Assembly (NCBI GenBank): GCA_027069365.1
Contig: JALXES010000032.1
Coordinates: 1 to 7,320, forward strand
Origin: Candidatus Moraniibacteriota bacterium
GTDB lineage: Bacteria; Patescibacteriota; Minisyncoccia; Moranbacterales; GCA-2747515
Length of the DNA: 7,320 nt
Direction: 5' to 3'
Of the stretch, positions 6,030 to 7,320 are shown piece by piece. Numbering within the stretch: position 1 is the first letter of the stretch; each line of letters starts with the position of its first letter. The translations under genes were made by a program, and so were the position numbers. The notes under the pieces are model-generated. The model saw nothing but the letters and a program-made list of their open reading frames with translations. It had not been told where the DNA came from and ran no database searches.

Positions 6030-7313
6030 TCAATCATCCTCCGGCACAAGGCGCACAAGCGTATCGTGCTCAGCAAGTGCGCGCGTTGTAATGTCAACAA
6101 TTTTTTGAGAAACATTTTCTCCGTAGAGTTGTGGGAAAGCAAAGAGATCAAGGTGTGCCAGTGCGCCCAAGCAGATATCTGCAGCGATGCGCCCACTAAT
6201 CGGTGGACACACAACATTTGATTGCGCAAAGAATGTCTCCGGGCGATCAGAGCCATAGCGCAGCGTAGCTGTTGGAATGTTGAGCAAATTCATTTCCTCC
6301 TGCATTGAACCGGAGTCTGTTGCACACAGCGTGCAGCGCTTCATGGCCGCGATGACATCCGAGTACTTTGGCCACACATCAGAGATGACAACGTTCTTGT
6401 GTGCCTTGAGTTTCTCAAGACGCGCCGTGAGACTGTGCCGCTCAATCGCAGCTTTTGTGCCCGGCAGCAAAATCCACAGCACCGGCTTTGGCGACTCCTC
6501 TGCAAGAATTTCCACCAATTCAAAAAGTGCGGTAAAACGCTCTTGCGATTCTGTGTTCTCACGACGGTGCACACACACACGCACAAACCCGTGCGCAAGC
6601 TGCGGAAAACGCTCAAAAATATCTGAGTCTATGTCCTCAGCGAAATTCGCCGCATCTACAACAGAATTGCCAACAACATGGATGCGGCTCTGTGGATACC
6701 CTTCACGTACCAGCGATGTACCAACACGCTCAACCGGTGCAAAAAAGAGTCCTGTTCCCGCGTCGGTAGCGCGCGTATTCCACTGCTCCGGGTAGGGCTC
6801 ATGTGAGCCATACGTGTAGTTTTCTGCATCCGAAGATAGTGCAAACCATGCCGGGAAATCACGTGCAATATCCGTTGTCGCCAATTTGTCCGCGAGAGAT
6901 TTCGTGAGCATCATCGTGCGAATGCCTGCCTCAACATGTGCCACAGCGATACCATGCGCAAATGCCGCTGTTGTTACGGCAAAACACGTCGTGGTATCTC
7001 CGTGTGTGTAGGGCAAAATTTTGAGTGTTGGCGCCGCTGCGCGCAACGCTGCAAAGAGCTCACCGGCGCGCGCAACAACGCGCGCAATGTTGTCACTCAG
7101 CGTACCACCCGAAACACCGAGATTAACATCTACGTGCAAGCCGAACTCCTTCTCAATGCCACCAGAGAGGTTCTCGTCGTAGTGCTGGCCTGTATGCAAG
7201 AGGAAGGCTTTCTCACCACGAGCAAGCAGCTCGCGCAAAATGGGCGCCTGCTTGATAAGATCCGGCTTTGTCCCAACGACCACAATGTGCGCCGGACGTG
7301 CATCCGCCGTCAC
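6030..7313 (-). CDS. wecB: Non-hydrolysing-type UDP-N-acetylglucosamine 2-epimerase (start uncertain, possibly 5' partial)
   Basis: A cytoplasmic enzyme interconverting UDP-GlcNAc and UDP-ManNAc, precursors for surface polysaccharides. Family motifs, numbered from GTG 7313: GTKPDLIKQAPI (14-25), TGQH (41-44), HGDTTT (104-109), HVEAGIRT (126-133), PEQWNTR (175-181), HRREN (249-253), DSGSMQEE (333-340) and SDRPET (355-360). By alignment from memory to E. coli WecB, the catalytic residues Asp95, Glu117, Glu131 and His213 correspond to Asp106, Glu128, Glu176 and His249, so all are kept. At 427 residues it is longer than WecB (about 376), largely because of about 34 extra residues between HVEAGIRT and PEQWNTR. 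The frame stays open upstream of GTG 7313 to the window edge, so the true start may lie outside. Its C-terminus is complete (TGA at 6030-6032). The usual RT-G motif reads RTM here. Substrate specificity is inferred; a related sugar nucleotide is possible. Confidence 0.9.
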   Translation of the reverse strand: MTADARPAHIVVVGTKPDLIKQAPILRELLARGEKAFLLHTGQHYDENLSGGIEKEFGLHVDVNLGVSGGTLSDNIARVVARAGELFAALRAAAPTLKILPYTHGDTTTCFAVTTAAFAHGIAVAHVEAGIRTMMLTKSLADKLATTDIARDFPAWFALSSDAENYTYGSHEPYPEQWNTRATDAGTGLFFAPVERVGTSLVREGYPQSRIHVVGNSVVDAANFAEDIDSDIFERFPQLAHGFVRVCVHRRENTESQERFTALFELVEILAEESPKPVLWILLPGTKAAIERHSLTARLEKLKAHKNVVISDVWPKYSDVIAAMKRCTLCATDSGSMQEEMNLLNIPTATLRYGSDRPETFFAQSNVVCPPISGRIAADICLGALAHLDLFAFPQLYGENVSQKIVDITTRALAEHDTLVRLVPEDD

Positions 7314-7320
7314 ACGCGCA

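Noticed and set aside
6568..6586. CA-dinucleotide run as a phase-variable microsatellite
   Set aside because: It is short and encodes the ordinary VRVCVHRREN catalytic segment of the epimerase; slippage would destroy a core enzyme.

Overview
The window carries three real genes and one 366-bp intergenic region. (1) A very large surface-protein gene runs on the minus strand from 4226 off the left edge: 1408 codons are visible without a stop, and the C-terminus is missing. (2) A complete phosphomannomutase/phosphoglucomutase gene lies on the plus strand (4593-5978). (3) A UDP-N-acetylglucosamine 2-epimerase (WecB/MnaA family) gene lies on the minus strand (6030 to about 7313), with its start at or just beyond the right edge. 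Genes 1 and 2 are divergent and genes 2 and 3 are convergent.

Organism: the standard genetic code fits, since the genes end in TAA and TGA and the long frames are clean. Base composition is moderately GC-rich by eye. The giant protein combines an N-terminal anchor, tail-fibre-like modules, a pectate-lyase-3-type beta-helix, Hep/Hag-like 17-residue repeats and VGIGTT modules. To my knowledge this architecture is common in Candidatus Patescibacteria (CPR) and is also seen in some Bacteroidetes and in phages. I favour Patescibacteria at moderate confidence. No rRNA or other taxonomic marker is present.

Layout: 1-4226 is the modular surface protein, with an 8 x 51-bp in-frame repeat array at 843-1250 and an AT-richer segment at about 1-430. 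4227-4592 is the divergent regulatory region. It holds an extended -10 promoter for each gene, a perfect inverted repeat (CATGGGA-ATA-TCCCATG) next to the phosphomannomutase -10, and a separate 10-bp-arm hairpin. 4593-5978 is the phosphohexomutase. 5979-6029 holds a bidirectional terminator. 6030-7320 is the epimerase.

How they fit together: the two enzymes would make Man-1-P/Glc-1-P and UDP-ManNAc, precursors of cell-surface polysaccharide. The neighbouring giant protein is probably anchored at the surface and has a fold typical of glycan-binding or glycan-cleaving tailspikes. The theme is cell-envelope carbohydrate and adhesion. The link between the adhesin and the sugar genes is inference from proximity only, since they are not co-transcribed. 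I found no convincing evidence of a wholly new system. The most notable items are the giant modular protein, the operator-like palindrome and a 34-residue insertion in the epimerase beside its active site.
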